From contig NZ_JADNJQ010000017.1 in NCBI RefSeq assembly GCF_015555045.1, forward strand, positions 1 through 51,516: a DNA stretch of 51,516 bases. Reading direction: 5' to 3'. A model generated the notes under the pieces. It ran no database searches and was not told the DNA's origin. It saw nothing but the letters and a program-made list of their open reading frames with translations. The DNA comes from Collinsella aerofaciens. Its GTDB lineage: Bacteria; Actinomycetota; Coriobacteriia; Coriobacteriales; Coriobacteriaceae. This document shows, in pieces, positions 33,135 through 42,951 of the stretch (position 1 is its first letter; every line of letters begins with the position of its first letter). Position numbers and translations under genes: made by a program.

Positions 33135-33692
33135 ATGGCAGAAGAGAAGTATGTGCCGCGTCTGAAGACCAAGTACAACAACGAGGTCAAGCAGCAGCTT
33201 CAGGACAAGTTCCAGTACGAGAACGTCATGATGATCCCCAAGTTTGAGAAGATCGTCGTGAACATGGGTGTCGGCGAGGCCGCTACCGATTCCAAGGCCA
33301 TCGACGGTGCCGTGCGCGACCTGCGCGCCATCACCGGCCAGCAGCCGATGATCACCCGTGCCCGCAAGTCCATCGCTACCTTCCGCCTGCGCGCCGGTAT
33401 GCCGATCGGCTGCAAGGTTACCCTGCGTGGCGACCGTATGTGGGAGTTCTTCGATCGTCTGACCTCCGTCGCGATCCCCCGTATCCGCGACTTCCGCGGC
33501 ATCTCCGCCAAGAGCTTCGACGGCCGTGGTAACTTCTCCATGGGCGTCACCGAGCAGCTCATCTTCCCCGAGATCGACTTCGACTCCGTCGATCACCAGC
33601 GTGGTATGGACATCACTTTCGTGACCACCGCCAACACCGATGAGGAGGCCAAGGCCCTTCTGGACGCCTTCGGTTTCCCGTTCAAGAAATAG
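33135..33692 (+). CDS. rplE: 50S ribosomal protein L5
   Basis: A 185-residue protein with typical L5 sequence: [47 protein letters not shown] and [11 protein letters not shown]. It binds 5S rRNA in the central protuberance. The length is normal. It is the first ribosomal gene in the window, unusually preceded by xdhC instead of rplX. Confidence 0.97.
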   Translation: MAEEKYVPRLKTKYNNEVKQQLQDKFQYENVMMIPKFEKIVVNMGVGEAATDSKAIDGAVRDLRAITGQQPMITRARKSIATFRLRAGMPIGCKVTLRGDRMWEFFDRLTSVAIPRIRDFRGISAKSFDGRGNFSMGVTEQLIFPEIDFDSVDHQRGMDITFVTTANTDEEAKALLDAFGFPFKK

Positions 33693-33695
33693 GTT

Positions 33696-33745
33696 CACCT
33701 GCCCTATAAGCGCCGTTCCCACAAGGGGGCGGCGCTTGGGGCGAA
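33696..33745 (+). promoter_or_regulatory. hairpin between rplE and rpsZ
   Basis: AAGCGCCG pairs with CGGCGCTT, with outer pairing continuing through CC/GG and GTTC/GAAC. It lies upstream of GAGGAGG and the GTG start of rpsZ. It could be an attenuator or an RNA-stability or protein-binding element within the spc message. Confidence 0.45.
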
Positions 33746-33771
33746 CAATACTCTATGTGAGGAGGATATAA

Positions 33772-33957
33772 GTGGCTAAGACATCGATGATCGTCAAGTG
33801 CAATCGCAAGCAGAAGTTCTCTACTCGTGAGTACACGCGCTGCCAGCGCTGCGGCCGTCCGCACTCTGTGTACCGCAAGTTCGGCCTGTGCCGTGTCTGC
33901 TTCCGCGAGCTTGCACTCAAGGGCGAGCTTCCCGGCGTTAAGAAGGCCAGCTGGTAA
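33772..33957 (+). CDS. rpsZ: 30S ribosomal protein S14, zinc-binding type Z
   Basis: A 61-residue S14 of the short C+ form. Zinc ligands are CQRC and CRVC (CxxC-x12-CxxC). The GTG start follows GAGGAGG. Typical spc-operon position between L5 and S8. Confidence 0.96.
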   Translation: MAKTSMIVKCNRKQKFSTREYTRCQRCGRPHSVYRKFGLCRVCFRELALKGELPGVKKASW

Positions 33958-34076
33958 GTCACTACCAGCGTTTCAAGCATCAGTTTGGAACAGGGAAAAC
34001 GCGCTAAAAAGGCTTTGCCGTTAAGGGCGGCGAAGAACCAAGAGCACGTGTTCATCAAGAACGAAGGAGAATCTGT

Positions 34077-34475
34077 ATGAACCTTACAGACCCGATCGCA
34101 GATATGCTTACGCGCATCCGTAACGCTAACTCTGTGAACAAGGCCACGGTCTCCATGCCGAGCAGCAAGAAGCTCGTCGAGATCGCTCGTGTTCTGCACG
34201 AGGAGGGCTACATCGAGGGCTACGATGTCGAGGACACCGTTCCCCAGAAGACTCTGCACATCACGCTTAAGTATGGTCCCAAGAAGGCTAAGGTCATCAA
34301 CGGCATCCGCCGCATTTCCAAGCCGGGCCTGCGTAAGTACACCGGCGTTGCCGACATGCCCCGCGTCCGCGGTGGCCTTGGTACCGCCATTATTTCCACC
34401 AGCCATGGCGTCATGACCGACCGCGATGCTCGCAAGCACAACGTCGGCGGCGAGATCATCGCTTACGTCTGGTAA
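34077..34475 (+). CDS. rpsH: 30S ribosomal protein S8
   Basis: A 132-residue S8, beginning [17 protein letters not shown] and ending with GGEIIAYVW; the [14 protein letters not shown] motif is present. It is an rRNA-binding assembly protein and, in some bacteria, the translational repressor of the spc operon. The ATG has GAAGGAG upstream. Confidence 0.97.
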   Translation: MNLTDPIADMLTRIRNANSVNKATVSMPSSKKLVEIARVLHEEGYIEGYDVEDTVPQKTLHITLKYGPKKAKVINGIRRISKPGLRKYTGVADMPRVRGGLGTAIISTSHGVMTDRDARKHNVGGEIIAYVW

Positions 34476-34508
34476 TTCGCTCGGTAGGTAGAAGGAAAGG
34501 AGATCACC

Positions 34509-35045
34509 GTGTCTCGTATCGGTAATAAGCCTGTCCAGATTCCCGCCGGAGTCGAAGTGGCAGTCAACGGTAACAACGTTGTCGTCAAGGGCCCCAAGGG
34601 CCAGCTCGAGCTCGATGTCTTTGAGAAGCTCGCTATCAACGTCGAGGACAACGTCCTCACCGTTTCCCGTCCCGACGACGAGCGTGAGACCCGTGCCCGC
34701 CACGGCCTCACCCGCGCCCTCATCCACAACATGGTTGTTGGCGTTTCCGAGGGCTTCGAGAAGAAGCTCGAGCTCGCCGGCGTCGGTTACCGCGTCCAGC
34801 AGAAGGGCAAGAACCTCGAGTTCTCCCTGGGCTTCTCGCACCCCGTGATCGTCGAGGCTCCCGAGGGCATCACCTTCGAGGTTCCCGACAACACCCACGT
34901 GAACGTCAAGGGTATCAACAAGCAGCAGGTCGGTCAGATCGCCGCTGAGATCCGCGGCCATCGTCCTCCCGAGCCTTACAAGGGCAAGGGTATCCACTAC
35001 GTTGGCGAGCACATCCGCCGCAAGCTGGGTAAGGCCGCCAAGTAG
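34509..35045 (+). CDS. rplF: 50S ribosomal protein L6
   Basis: A 178-residue L6 starting from GTG behind GAAAGGAG. The C-terminal signature [16 protein letters not shown] is clear. Normal length and operon position. Confidence 0.97.
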   Translation: MSRIGNKPVQIPAGVEVAVNGNNVVVKGPKGQLELDVFEKLAINVEDNVLTVSRPDDERETRARHGLTRALIHNMVVGVSEGFEKKLELAGVGYRVQQKGKNLEFSLGFSHPVIVEAPEGITFEVPDNTHVNVKGINKQQVGQIAAEIRGHRPPEPYKGKGIHYVGEHIRRKLGKAAK

Positions 35046-35070
35046 TCGTAACCGACTCACTCGCATAAGA

Positions 35071-35092
35071 CCAGCACCCCGTCAGGTGCTGG
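35071..35092 (+). promoter_or_regulatory. hairpin between rplF and rplR
   Basis: CCAGCACC (35071-35078) and GGTGCTGG (35085-35092) form a perfect 8-bp stem. AAGATCAACCTTTTT follows, then the AGGAG of rplR. It may be a partial attenuator. Confidence 0.5.
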
Positions 35093-35120
35093 CAAGATCA
35101 ACCTTTTTAGGAGTTTACGT

Positions 35121-35489
35121 ATGAACAAGCATAAGGCGAAGCTGGAAGGCCTCAAGCGTCGTCAGCGTCGTGTTCGCGGCAAGGTCTCGGGTACCTCCGA
35201 GCGTCCGCGTCTTCGCGTGACCCGTACTAACGCCAACATCTATGCCCAGATCATCGACGACAGCAAGGGCTCCAGCCTGACGCTCGTCTCCGCCTCGACC
35301 CTCGAGGCCGAGTTCAAGGGCACCCACACCTCGAACAAGGAGGCTGCGGAGAAGGTCGGTCAGCTCGTTGGCAAGCGTGCCATCGAGGCCGGCATCACCA
35401 AGGTCGCCTTCGATCGCGGTGGCCGTATCTACCATGGCCGCGTCAAGGCCCTCGCCGACGGTGCTCGTGCCGCCGGTCTCGAGTTCTAG
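35121..35489 (+). CDS. rplR: 50S ribosomal protein L18
   Basis: A 122-residue L18 that binds 5S rRNA. Characteristic sequences are [20 protein letters not shown] and the C-terminal [20 protein letters not shown]. Normal length. Confidence 0.97.
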   Translation: MNKHKAKLEGLKRRQRRVRGKVSGTSERPRLRVTRTNANIYAQIIDDSKGSSLTLVSASTLEAEFKGTHTSNKEAAEKVGQLVGKRAIEAGITKVAFDRGGRIYHGRVKALADGARAAGLEF

Positions 35490-35503
35490 GAGGTATGTAG
35501 CAC

Positions 35504-36028
35504 ATGGCTCGTAATCAGAAGCAGCAGCGCGAGGCCTCCGAGTTCGAGGAGCGCGTCGTTTACATCAACCGCGTGTCGAAGACCGTCAAGGGTGGTCGTC
35601 GCATGAGCCTCGTCGCTCTCGTCGTCGTTGGCGACGGCAAGGGCAACGTCGGCGTTGGCATGGGCAAGTCCGCTGAGGTGCCCATGGCCATCTCCAAGGC
35701 ATCTCTCGATGCCAAGAAGAACATGTTCCACGTGCCGGTGACCGAGCAGGGCACCATCCCGCACGAGGTTCTCGGCCACTTTGGTGCCGGCCGCATCATC
35801 ATCAAGCCCGCTGTCGAGGGTACCGGCGTTATCGCCGGCGGCGCTGTGCGTCCCCTCTTTGAGCTTGCTGGCATCAAGAACGTCCTGTCCAAGTCCCTCG
35901 GTACCGACAACGGCCTCAACATCATCAAGGCTGCCGTCGAGGGCCTCAAGGAGCTCTCCAGCCCTGAGGACGTCGCGGCTCGCCGTGGCCTGACGGTCTC
36001 CGAGATGTTCGTCGGTAAGGAGAACTAA
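35504..36028 (+). CDS. rpsE: 30S ribosomal protein S5
   Basis: A 174-residue S5. The double-stranded RNA-binding-like part has [20 protein letters not shown], then the [12 protein letters not shown] motif. GGAGG overlaps the stop region of rplR, consistent with coupling. Confidence 0.97.
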   Translation: MARNQKQQREASEFEERVVYINRVSKTVKGGRRMSLVALVVVGDGKGNVGVGMGKSAEVPMAISKASLDAKKNMFHVPVTEQGTIPHEVLGHFGAGRIIIKPAVEGTGVIAGGAVRPLFELAGIKNVLSKSLGTDNGLNIIKAAVEGLKELSSPEDVAARRGLTVSEMFVGKEN

Positions 36029-36030
36029 GC

Positions 36031-36213
36031 ATGGCTGACACCATCAAGATCAAGCAGGTCCGCAGCACCAACGGTTGCAAGCAGGACCAGGTCCGTACTG
36101 TCCGTGCCCTCGGTCTCCACAGGATCCGCGAGGTTCGCGAGATTGCTGACAACGAGTCCGTCCGCGGCATGATCTTCAAGGTCAAGCACCTTGTCGAGAT
36201 TGTAGAGGAGTAG
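36031..36213 (+). CDS. rpmD: 50S ribosomal protein L30
   Basis: A 60-residue L30 with KIKQVRSTNGCKQDQVRTV and the LGLHRIREVREI motif. The start codon is 2 bases after the rpsE stop. Confidence 0.96.
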   Translation: MADTIKIKQVRSTNGCKQDQVRTVRALGLHRIREVREIADNESVRGMIFKVKHLVEIVEE

Positions 36214-36216
36214 CAA

Positions 36217-36666
36217 ATGCAGCTTCACGATCTTACTCCCGTGCCCGGTTCCACCAAGAACCGCAAGCGCGTCGGCCGTGGCAATTCTTCGGGTCACGGC
36301 ACCACTTCTGGCCGCGGTCAGAAGGGCCAGGGTTCCCGCTCTGGCGGCACCAAGGGTGCCGGCTTCGAGGGTGGCCAGACTCCGCTGGCTATGCGCCTGC
36401 CCAAGCTTCCGGGCTTCCGCAACCCCCGTCGTATCGAGTACACCGCTGTTAACGTTGAGCGTCTCGAGCGTAAGTTCGAGGACGGCGCTGTGATCGACGG
36501 TGCCGCTCTTAAGGCCGCTCGCATCACCAAGAGCGAGTTCGAGCCCGTCAAGGTGCTCGGCAATGGTGAGCTCACCAAGAAGTTCACGGTCAAGGTCGAC
36601 AAGGTCAGCGCTTCTGCGCAGGCCAAGATCGAGGCCGCCGGCGGAAAGGTCGAGCTGCCGTGCTAA
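36217..36666 (+). CDS. rplO: 50S ribosomal protein L15
   Basis: A 149-residue L15 with the Gly-rich N-terminal region ([20 protein letters not shown]) and [20 protein letters not shown]. Its end overlaps the secY start. Confidence 0.97.
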   Translation: MQLHDLTPVPGSTKNRKRVGRGNSSGHGTTSGRGQKGQGSRSGGTKGAGFEGGQTPLAMRLPKLPGFRNPRRIEYTAVNVERLERKFEDGAVIDGAALKAARITKSEFEPVKVLGNGELTKKFTVKVDKVSASAQAKIEAAGGKVELPC

Positions 36667-37946
36667 ATGGTCTTAAGAATGCTTTCCGCATCAAAGAATT
36701 GCGCGAAAAGATTCTTTTTACCATAGCTATGCTCGTCGTGTACCGCATTGGTGCGCACGTTCCTGTGCCCGGCATTCCCTTCCAGGGGATGCTGGGCCTT
36801 TTCTCGACCGATAACAATTCGGTCGCCGCAGGTGCTATGGCCCTCCTGAATCTTTTCTCTGGCGGCGCGTTGAGCTATGTGTCGGTGTTTTCGCTGGGCA
36901 TCATGCCTTACATCACCAGCTCGATCATCCTCCAGATGCTCCAGGCCGTCGTGCCTTCCCTGCATGAGCTTGCCCGCGAGGGCGAGGTCGGTCAGACCAA
37001 GATTACGCAGTATTCGCGTTACCTCACCCTGGCTCTGGCAATCCTCAACTCCGTGGGTTACCTCTTCCTCTTTAAGAGCTTCGGCATCAGCTTCAATGGC
37101 GCCGGCGCTCCCGAGATCATCTTCGACCTCATGATCGTCGGTACGCTCACCGCGGGCGCCATGCTGATCATGTGGATTGGTGAGCTCATCACCCAGCGCG
37201 GTATCGGCAATGGCATGTCGCTGATCATCTTCGCGAACATCATGGCCGGTCTGCCGCAGGCTATCTTCTCCAGCACCGAGGGCAATGCCGGTGGCATCAT
37301 CACCATGGTGATCATCTGCGCCATCATCCTGCTGGTTATCCCGCTGATTGTTTTCCTTGAGCGCGGCCAGCGCCGCATCCCGGTCTCCTACGCTAAGCGC
37401 GTCGTGGGCCGCCGCATGATGGGTGGCCAGACCACCTACCTGCCCATCAAGGTCAACACCGCGGGTGTCGTGCCGATCATCTTCGCTTCGGCGCTGCTGT
37501 ACTTCCCGGCTCAGATTGCCGTGTTCTTCCCCGGCATCGGCTGGATTCAGGCAGTTGCCTCCGCACTTTCGACCGGTTGGCTCAACTGGGTGCTTAACGT
37601 TGTCCTCATCGTGTTCTTCGCGTACTTCTACACCTCCATGGTGTTCAACCCCGATGACACGGCCGATAACCTTAAGAAGCAGGGCGGCTTTATTCCGGGC
37701 GTCCGTCCGGGTAGGGCTACCGCGGCCTACATCAAGAACGCGCTCAACAAGATCACGCTTCCCAGCGCTGTCTTTTTGGCGCTCATCGCCATCGTGCCTT
37801 CGATCATCTTCTCCTTCACGGGAAACCATTTGATCCAGGCTTTTGGCGGCACGTCCATCCTCATCATGGTCGGCGTCGTGCTCGACACGGTCGATAAGCT
37901 CGAAGGCCAGATCAAGATGTATGATTACGATGGATTCTTTAAATAG
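36660..37946 (+). CDS. secY: protein translocase subunit SecY
   Basis: A 428-residue integral membrane protein with ten predicted helices. The family motif GAHVPVPGI follows the first helix, and [20 protein letters not shown] is the second. Later come [13 protein letters not shown] and [13 protein letters not shown], the cytoplasmic ribosome-binding loop. The GTG start at 36660 overlaps the end of rplO by 7 bases, implying translational coupling. Confidence 0.96.
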   Translation: MLNGLKNAFRIKELREKILFTIAMLVVYRIGAHVPVPGIPFQGMLGLFSTDNNSVAAGAMALLNLFSGGALSYVSVFSLGIMPYITSSIILQMLQAVVPSLHELAREGEVGQTKITQYSRYLTLALAILNSVGYLFLFKSFGISFNGAGAPEIIFDLMIVGTLTAGAMLIMWIGELITQRGIGNGMSLIIFANIMAGLPQAIFSSTEGNAGGIITMVIICAIILLVIPLIVFLERGQRRIPVSYAKRVVGRRMMGGQTTYLPIKVNTAGVVPIIFASALLYFPAQIAVFFPGIGWIQAVASALSTGWLNWVLNVVLIVFFAYFYTSMVFNPDDTADNLKKQGGFIPGVRPGRATAAYIKNALNKITLPSAVFLALIAIVPSIIFSFTGNHLIQAFGGTSILIMVGVVLDTVDKLEGQIKMYDYDGFFK

Positions 37947-37964
37947 GCTAGAGGAGGATTGCTC

Positions 37965-38591
37965 ATGAACCTCGTATTGCTCGGAGCTCCGGGTGCCGGT
38001 AAGGGCACCGTCGCACAGGAGCTCGTCGCCGAGTTTGGCGTCGCTCACATTTCCACGGGCGACCTGCTGCGTGCTGCCGTCAAGGGTGGCACCGAGCTTG
38101 GTATTCAGGCTAAGAAGTACATGGACGCTGGCGAGCTCGTTCCCGACCAGCTCGTGATCGACCTTGTCAAGGAGCGCCTTGCCGCCGATGACGCCCAGCA
38201 GGGCTTCATCCTCGACGGCTTCCCGCGCAACACCGCCCAGGCTGTGACGCTCGATTCCGAGCTCTCCGCCATGGGTCGCGAGATCGACTGTGCCCTTCTG
38301 GTCGATGTGGCCCCCGAGGTCATTATCGATCGTCTGTCTTCGCGTCGCACCTGCCGCGCCTGCGGTTACACCGGCACCGCTGCCGATGCCACCTGCCCCA
38401 AGTGCGCAGGCGAGATGTATCAGCGCGACGACGACAAGCCCGAGACCATCAAGAACCGTCTCGACGTCTACGAGAAGTCCACGAGCCCGCTCGTCGACTA
38501 CTATCGTGGCCAGGGTCTGCTCAAGTCGGTCAACGGTGACCAGGCTCGCGAGACCGTGTACGGGGATGTCAAAGAGGCTCTCGGTCTATGA
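37965..38591 (+). CDS. adk: adenylate kinase, zinc-lid type
   Basis: A 208-residue kinase. The P-loop GAPGAGKG is at 7-14, and HISTGDLLRAA and FILDGFPRN are present. The LID has a four-cysteine site CRAC ... CPKC as in Gram-positive zinc-binding enzymes. I chose ATG 37965, with GAGGAGG 7 bases upstream; the in-frame TTG at 37959 overlaps the site. The stop overlaps the map start (ATGA). Confidence 0.97.
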   Translation: MNLVLLGAPGAGKGTVAQELVAEFGVAHISTGDLLRAAVKGGTELGIQAKKYMDAGELVPDQLVIDLVKERLAADDAQQGFILDGFPRNTAQAVTLDSELSAMGREIDCALLVDVAPEVIIDRLSSRRTCRACGYTGTAADATCPKCAGEMYQRDDDKPETIKNRLDVYEKSTSPLVDYYRGQGLLKSVNGDQARETVYGDVKEALGL

Positions 38592-39376
38592 TCAAGATTA
38601 AGTCTGCAACGCAAATCGAGCAGATGAAGAAGGCAGGAGCGCTATCTAAGATGGCGCTCCGCCACGTTGGAGCCATGGTGCGCCCCGGCGTTTCCACCTT
38701 TGAGCTCGATCAGCTCGCGGAGCAGATTATCCGCATGCATGGCGGCACCCCGGCCTTTAAGGGTTACGGCGGGTTCCCGGGGACCATTTGCGCATCGATC
38801 AACGATGCCGTGGTCCACGGTATTCCCAACCCCGACATGATCCTGCGCGATGGCGATATCATCTCCATCGATACGGGAGCCGTTGTCGACGGTTGGGTCG
38901 GCGATAACGCTTGGACGTTTTTCGTCGGCACCCCCACGCCCGAAGCCAAGGCTTTGTGCGAGGTCACGCGCGATTGCCTTAAGGCTGCCATCGAGCAGGC
39001 TGTTCCCGGTAACCATATCGGGGACGTCGGTTATGCCGTTCAGTCCCTCGCCGAGTCTCACGGTTACGGTGTGCTTCGTGATTATGTGGGCCATGGCATT
39101 GGCCGCGTGATGCACGAGGACCCCAACGTTCCTAACTATGGAAAGAAGGGGAGGGGCGTTCGCCTCCAAGCCGGCATGGTCATTGCCATCGAGCCGATGG
39201 TTACGATGGGTTCCAACCATGTGAGCACGGGCTCCGACGGTTGGATTGTTACGACCAACGACCACCTGCCCGCCGCGCACTACGAGAGCACCGTCGCCAT
39301 TACCAATGACGGTCCGGTGATTCTCACCACGGATGCCCAAGGTGCTTGGTGTTCGCTCCAAGGCGGAGAAATGTAA
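38588..39376 (+). CDS. map: methionine aminopeptidase, type I
   Basis: A 262-residue metalloprotease removing initiator Met. Metal ligands lie in SIDTGAVVDGWVGDNAW, in GHGIGRVMHEDPNVPNYG and in IAIEPMV. The 4-base overlap with adk indicates coupled translation. Confidence 0.96.
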   Translation: MIKIKSATQIEQMKKAGALSKMALRHVGAMVRPGVSTFELDQLAEQIIRMHGGTPAFKGYGGFPGTICASINDAVVHGIPNPDMILRDGDIISIDTGAVVDGWVGDNAWTFFVGTPTPEAKALCEVTRDCLKAAIEQAVPGNHIGDVGYAVQSLAESHGYGVLRDYVGHGIGRVMHEDPNVPNYGKKGRGVRLQAGMVIAIEPMVTMGSNHVSTGSDGWIVTTNDHLPAAHYESTVAITNDGPVILTTDAQGAWCSLQGGEM

Positions 39377-39412
39377 CAAGTTCCACTTAGTTGTGGAGCC
39401 ATTACGAAGTTA

Positions 39413-39441
39413 TTACGATGCGTGCATACGTGTTGTAGAAT
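39413..39441 (+). promoter_or_regulatory. promoter of infA/alpha operon
   Basis: TTACGA (39413-39418) and TAGAAT (39436-39441) with a 17-base spacer lie 40 bases upstream of infA. This would let the translation-factor/alpha part of the cluster be transcribed separately from secY-adk-map. Confidence 0.6.
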
Positions 39442-39480
39442 ACTCAATCGCTGTCGTTTTCTAGAGAAAGATGATTGCTT

Positions 39481-39699
39481 GTGAAGAAGGAAGACGCAAT
39501 TGAGCTCGAGGGTACGGTAAAGGAACCGCTGCCCAATGCCATGTTTAAGGTCGAGCTCGAGAACGGTCATTCGGTTCTGTGCAACATTTCTGGCAAGATC
39601 CGAATGAATTACATCCGTATTCTCCCCGGTGACAGGGTTGTCGTGGAGCTTTCCCCGTACGACCTGACCCGCGGCCGCATCACCTATCGCTACAAATAG
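39481..39699 (+). CDS. infA: translation initiation factor IF-1
   Basis: A 72-residue S1-fold protein; [17 protein letters not shown] and [19 protein letters not shown] are diagnostic. I chose GTG 39481 because it gives exactly the family length; the in-frame TTG two codons earlier adds residues not seen in IF-1. Confidence 0.95.
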   Translation: MKKEDAIELEGTVKEPLPNAMFKVELENGHSVLCNISGKIRMNYIRILPGDRVVVELSPYDLTRGRITYRYK

Positions 39700-39849
39700 C
39701 GGCACGCATACACGCACTCCATTTCCGACTGCAGGCTTAGCTCAACCTACGGTCGGATTGTGTGTGAAGACCAGCCATAGTTTTAAACGCCTGCGGCTGG
39801 GCGAGTAGATAGTCGGGAAGTAGTTTGAGCGCTACCGAAAGGAAGAACG
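39700..39849 (+). promoter_or_regulatory. structured spacer between infA and rpmJ
   Basis: A long imperfect stem is formed by ACACGCAC...TCCGAC (from ~39710) with GTCGGATTGTGTGTG (ending ~39766). A second stem CCAGCC/GGCTGG follows. It may be an attenuator or processing element. No coding frame is visible. Confidence 0.4.
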
Positions 39850-39963
39850 ATGAAGGTACGTCCTTCGGTCAAGAAGATGTGCGATAAGTGCAAAATCATT
39901 AGGCGCCATGGCAAGGTCCTCGTCATTTGCGAGAACCCCCGTCATAAGCAGCGTCAGGGTTAA
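39850..39963 (+). CDS. rpmJ: 50S ribosomal protein L36
   Basis: A 37-residue protein reading [17 protein letters not shown], then a second zinc half-site [13 protein letters not shown] (C-x2-C, C, H). It is the standard zinc-ribbon L36 and directly precedes rpsM. GGAAAGGAAG is the ribosome binding site. Confidence 0.96.
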   Translation: MKVRPSVKKMCDKCKIIRRHGKVLVICENPRHKQRQG

Positions 39964-39977
39964 GAGAGGAGACTACG

Positions 39978-40352
39978 TTGGCCCGTATTAATGGTGTCGA
40001 CCTCCCGCGTGAGAAGCGCGTTGAGATCGGTCTGACCTACATTTACGGCATCGGCCGCACCACTGCGACGAAGATTTGCGTCGAGTGCAACGTTAACGTG
40101 GATACGCGCGTTAAGGACCTCACCGAGGATGAGGTTAACGCCATCCGCGATTATATCGATAAGAACCAGATCATGGTTGAGGGCGACCTCCGCCGTGAGC
40201 GCAACCAGAACGTCAAGCGCCTTATGGACATCGGCTGCAACCGCGGCCTTCGTCACCGCAAGGGCCTCCCGGTCCGCGGCCAGCGCACCCACACTAACGC
40301 TCGTACCCGCAAGGGCCCGAAGCGTCAGATCGGTGCTAAGAAGAAGAAATAA
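39978..40352 (+). CDS. rpsM: 30S ribosomal protein S13
   Basis: A 124-residue S13. The TTG start at 39978 follows AGAGAGGAG and gives the family N-terminus [20 protein letters not shown]. The C-terminus [19 protein letters not shown] is diagnostic. Confidence 0.96.
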   Translation: MARINGVDLPREKRVEIGLTYIYGIGRTTATKICVECNVNVDTRVKDLTEDEVNAIRDYIDKNQIMVEGDLRRERNQNVKRLMDIGCNRGLRHRKGLPVRGQRTHTNARTRKGPKRQIGAKKKK

Positions 40353-40366
40353 GGAGCGCTAGATAG

Positions 40367-40771
40367 ATGGCTACTGCTAAGAAGAACGTTCGCGCTGCCC
40401 GTCTGAAGCGCGCGGACCGTAAGAACATTTCCGTGGGCCAGGCTCACATTCGTTCTACGTTCAACAACACGATCGTTTCGATCACCGATCCCCAGGGCAA
40501 CGTCATTTCCTGGAAGTCGGCTGGCCAGGTGGGCTTCAAGGGCTCCCGTAAGTCCACGCCGTTCGCTGCCCAGATGGCTGCCGAGGCTGCTGCCAAGCAG
40601 GCCATGGAGCACGGTATGAAGAAGGTTTCCGTCTTCGTCAAGGGCCCCGGCTCCGGTCGTGAGACCGCCATCCGCTCCCTCCAGGCTGCTGGCCTCGAGG
40701 TCTCGAGCATCCAGGACAAGACCCCCATTCCGCACAACGGCTGCCGCCCCAAGAAGCGTCGCCGCGTGTAA
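40367..40771 (+). CDS. rpsK: 30S ribosomal protein S11
   Basis: A 134-residue S11 with [20 protein letters not shown] and the C-terminal [17 protein letters not shown]. Normal position in the alpha operon. Confidence 0.97.
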   Translation: MATAKKNVRAARLKRADRKNISVGQAHIRSTFNNTIVSITDPQGNVISWKSAGQVGFKGSRKSTPFAAQMAAEAAAKQAMEHGMKKVSVFVKGPGSGRETAIRSLQAAGLEVSSIQDKTPIPHNGCRPKKRRRV

Positions 40772-40790
40772 CTGAAAGGATCGTATCAAT

Positions 40791-41387
40791 ATGGCAATCG
40801 ACAGGACTCCTGTTCTTAAGCGCTGCCGTCAGCTCGGGATCGATCCCGCTGAGCTCGGTTACAGCAGCAAGAAGGAATCTATCCGTCAGCCCAAGCGCCG
40901 TCGCAAGGAATCTGAGTACGGCATGCAGCTGCGCGAGAAGCAGAAGGTCAAGTTCATCTATGGTGTTCTGGAGAAGCAGTTCCACGGCTACTTCAACAAG
41001 GCCCGTAAGATGAACGGCGTCACCGGTGAGAACCTCATGATCATTCTTGAGTCTCGCCTCGACAACGTCGTCTTCCGTCTTGGCTTCGCCCGCACCCGCA
41101 AAGAGGCTCGTCAGTCCGTCCGTCACGGTCACTTCACCGTGAACGGCAAGCGCGTGGACATCCCGTCCTACCGCGTCAAGGCCGGCGACGTCGTCGCTGT
41201 CGGCGAGAAGTTCCGTGACCTCCTCCCCATCAAGGAGGCCCTGATTTCCTCCGAGCGCTTTGAGGTCCCTGGCTGGCTCGAGGTCGATATCGAGAAGCTG
41301 TCTGGTAACGTGCTCGCTCTGCCGACGCGTGAGCAGATCAGCGGTGATATCAACGAGCAGCTCATCGTCGAGCTCTACTCTAAGTAG
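40791..41387 (+). CDS. rpsD: 30S ribosomal protein S4
   Basis: A 198-residue S4. The S4 RNA-binding domain is clear (LESRLDNVVFRLGFARTR, QSVRHGHFTVNGKRVDIPSY). It lacks the N-terminal zinc cysteines of some S4 forms except Cys12. In other bacteria S4 represses the alpha operon. Confidence 0.97.
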   Translation: MAIDRTPVLKRCRQLGIDPAELGYSSKKESIRQPKRRRKESEYGMQLREKQKVKFIYGVLEKQFHGYFNKARKMNGVTGENLMIILESRLDNVVFRLGFARTRKEARQSVRHGHFTVNGKRVDIPSYRVKAGDVVAVGEKFRDLLPIKEALISSERFEVPGWLEVDIEKLSGNVLALPTREQISGDINEQLIVELYSK

Positions 41388-41419
41388 TCCATCCGGGCTG
41401 CTGAGGCTGGAGGTAATAC

Positions 41420-42361
41420 ATGTCAGAATTCATTAGGCCTCAGGTTCAGGTCGAAGAGATCAACGAGACGTCTGCTCGTGTCTCCGTCGAGCCGCTCGAG
41501 CGTGGTTACGGCGATACGCTGGGTAACTCCCTTCGTCGCGTTCTTCTGTCCTCGCTCGAGGGTGCCGCCGTCGAGGCTATTCAGATCGATGGTGCGCAGC
41601 ACGAGTTCATGACCATCCCTAACATGGTCGAGGATGTCACCGACATCGTCCTGAATGTCAAGGGTCTTGTCTTCAGGGCTCTCGGCACGACCGACGAGGC
41701 GACCGCCACCATCTCGGTTGACGGCCCCTGCGAGGTCACCGGTGCGGACTTCTTTATTCCGTCCGAGTTTGAGCTGGTCAACCCCGAGCAGCACATTGCT
41801 ACGCTCACCGAGGGTGGCCATCTCACCATGAGCATGCGCATCGGCTATGGCCGCGGCTATGTTTCTGGCGAGGCCAACAAGCGCGACAACGATCCCATCG
41901 GTGTGATCCACGTCGACTCGCTGTACTCGCCGGTTTCCCGTTGCGCCAAGCTCGTTGAGGCTTGCCGTGTCGGTCAGCACACCGACTACGACCGCCTTGT
42001 CCTCGAGATCGAGACCAACGGCTCCATCGCCCCGCGCGACGCCGTGGTCCAGGCTGCCAATATCATCAACCAGCATATGGCCGCCTTTATGAACCTTGCC
42101 GAGACCCCCGAGGTCGAGGAGGAGGCTTCGATCTTCGCTCCCGAGGTCACCAACGACAACGCCGAGCTGGACAAGCAGATCGAGGATCTGGACCTTTCCG
42201 TCCGTTCCTACAACTGCCTTAAGCGCGCCAGCATTCACTCGGTCCGTCAGCTCGTTGAGTTCTCGGAGAACGATCTGCTCAACATCCGTAACTTCGGTGT
42301 TAAGTCGATCGAGGAAGTGAAGGACAAGCTTGAGTCCATGGGCCTGAGCCTGAAGGCTTAA
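41420..42361 (+). CDS. rpoA: RNA polymerase alpha subunit
   Basis: A 313-residue alpha subunit. The N-terminal assembly domain has ERGYGDTLGNSLRRVLLSSL, and the C-terminal domain has NCLKRASIHSVRQLVEFS and NFGVKSIEEVKDKLESMGL. Normal length, between rpsD and rplQ. Confidence 0.98.
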   Translation: MSEFIRPQVQVEEINETSARVSVEPLERGYGDTLGNSLRRVLLSSLEGAAVEAIQIDGAQHEFMTIPNMVEDVTDIVLNVKGLVFRALGTTDEATATISVDGPCEVTGADFFIPSEFELVNPEQHIATLTEGGHLTMSMRIGYGRGYVSGEANKRDNDPIGVIHVDSLYSPVSRCAKLVEACRVGQHTDYDRLVLEIETNGSIAPRDAVVQAANIINQHMAAFMNLAETPEVEEEASIFAPEVTNDNAELDKQIEDLDLSVRSYNCLKRASIHSVRQLVEFSENDLLNIRNFGVKSIEEVKDKLESMGLSLKA

Positions 42362-42391
42362 TGCTTCGCATATTTGAGGAGAAACTAGACC

Positions 42392-42859
42392 ATGCGTCAC
42401 AACGTTAAGAAGGGCCTGAAGCTCGGCACCGATGCGAGCCACACCAAGGCCATGAAGAAGAGCCTTGCTAAGGCCCTCTTCGAGAACGACCGCATCAAGA
42501 CCACCGAGACCCGCGCTAAGGCGCTGCGTTCGGTCGTCGATCCGATCATCACCTGGGCCAAGAAAGGCGACCTGCACTCTCGTCGTCTGGCTATCGCCAA
42601 GCTCGGTGATAAGCAGCTCGTTGCCGAGATCTTCGACAAGGCTGCTCAGGGTATGTGGCAGGACCGCAACGGCGGTTACACCCGCATCATGAAGCTCGGC
42701 AACCGCAAGGGCGACAACGCTCCCATCGTTATCATGGAGCTCGTCACCGAGCCTTGCACGCCTAAGGCCAAGAAGGCTGCTCCGGCCCCCAAGAAGGCCG
42801 CTGCTCCCAAGAAGGTCGAGGCTGTCGAGGAGACTGCTGCCGAGGAGACCGCTGAGTAG
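42392..42859 (+). CDS. rplQ: 50S ribosomal protein L17
   Basis: A 155-residue L17: the core (MRHNVKKGLKLGTDASH; ALFENDRIKTTETRAKALR) is followed by an extra ~30-residue Lys/Ala/Pro- then Glu-rich tail (KKAAPAPKKAAAPKK and EETAAEETAE). Such tails are common in Actinobacteria. It ends the alpha operon, before a strong terminator. Confidence 0.96.
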   Translation: MRHNVKKGLKLGTDASHTKAMKKSLAKALFENDRIKTTETRAKALRSVVDPIITWAKKGDLHSRRLAIAKLGDKQLVAEIFDKAAQGMWQDRNGGYTRIMKLGNRKGDNAPIVIMELVTEPCTPKAKKAAPAPKKAAAPKKVEAVEETAAEETAE

Positions 42860-42885
42860 ACATTCCGTCTGCATAGGCTATATTC

Positions 42886-42916
42886 GAGGGGTACGTTCGC
42901 GTACCCCTCTTTTTTT
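42886..42916 (+). terminator. rho-independent terminator after rplQ
   Basis: GAGGGGTACG (42886-42895), loop TTCG, CGTACCCCTC (42900-42909), then seven T. A perfect 10-bp stem with a stable tetraloop. Confidence 0.95.
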
Positions 42917-42951
42917 GTCGCGATACCGTTGCTTGTTTGTTGGGAGCGCCC

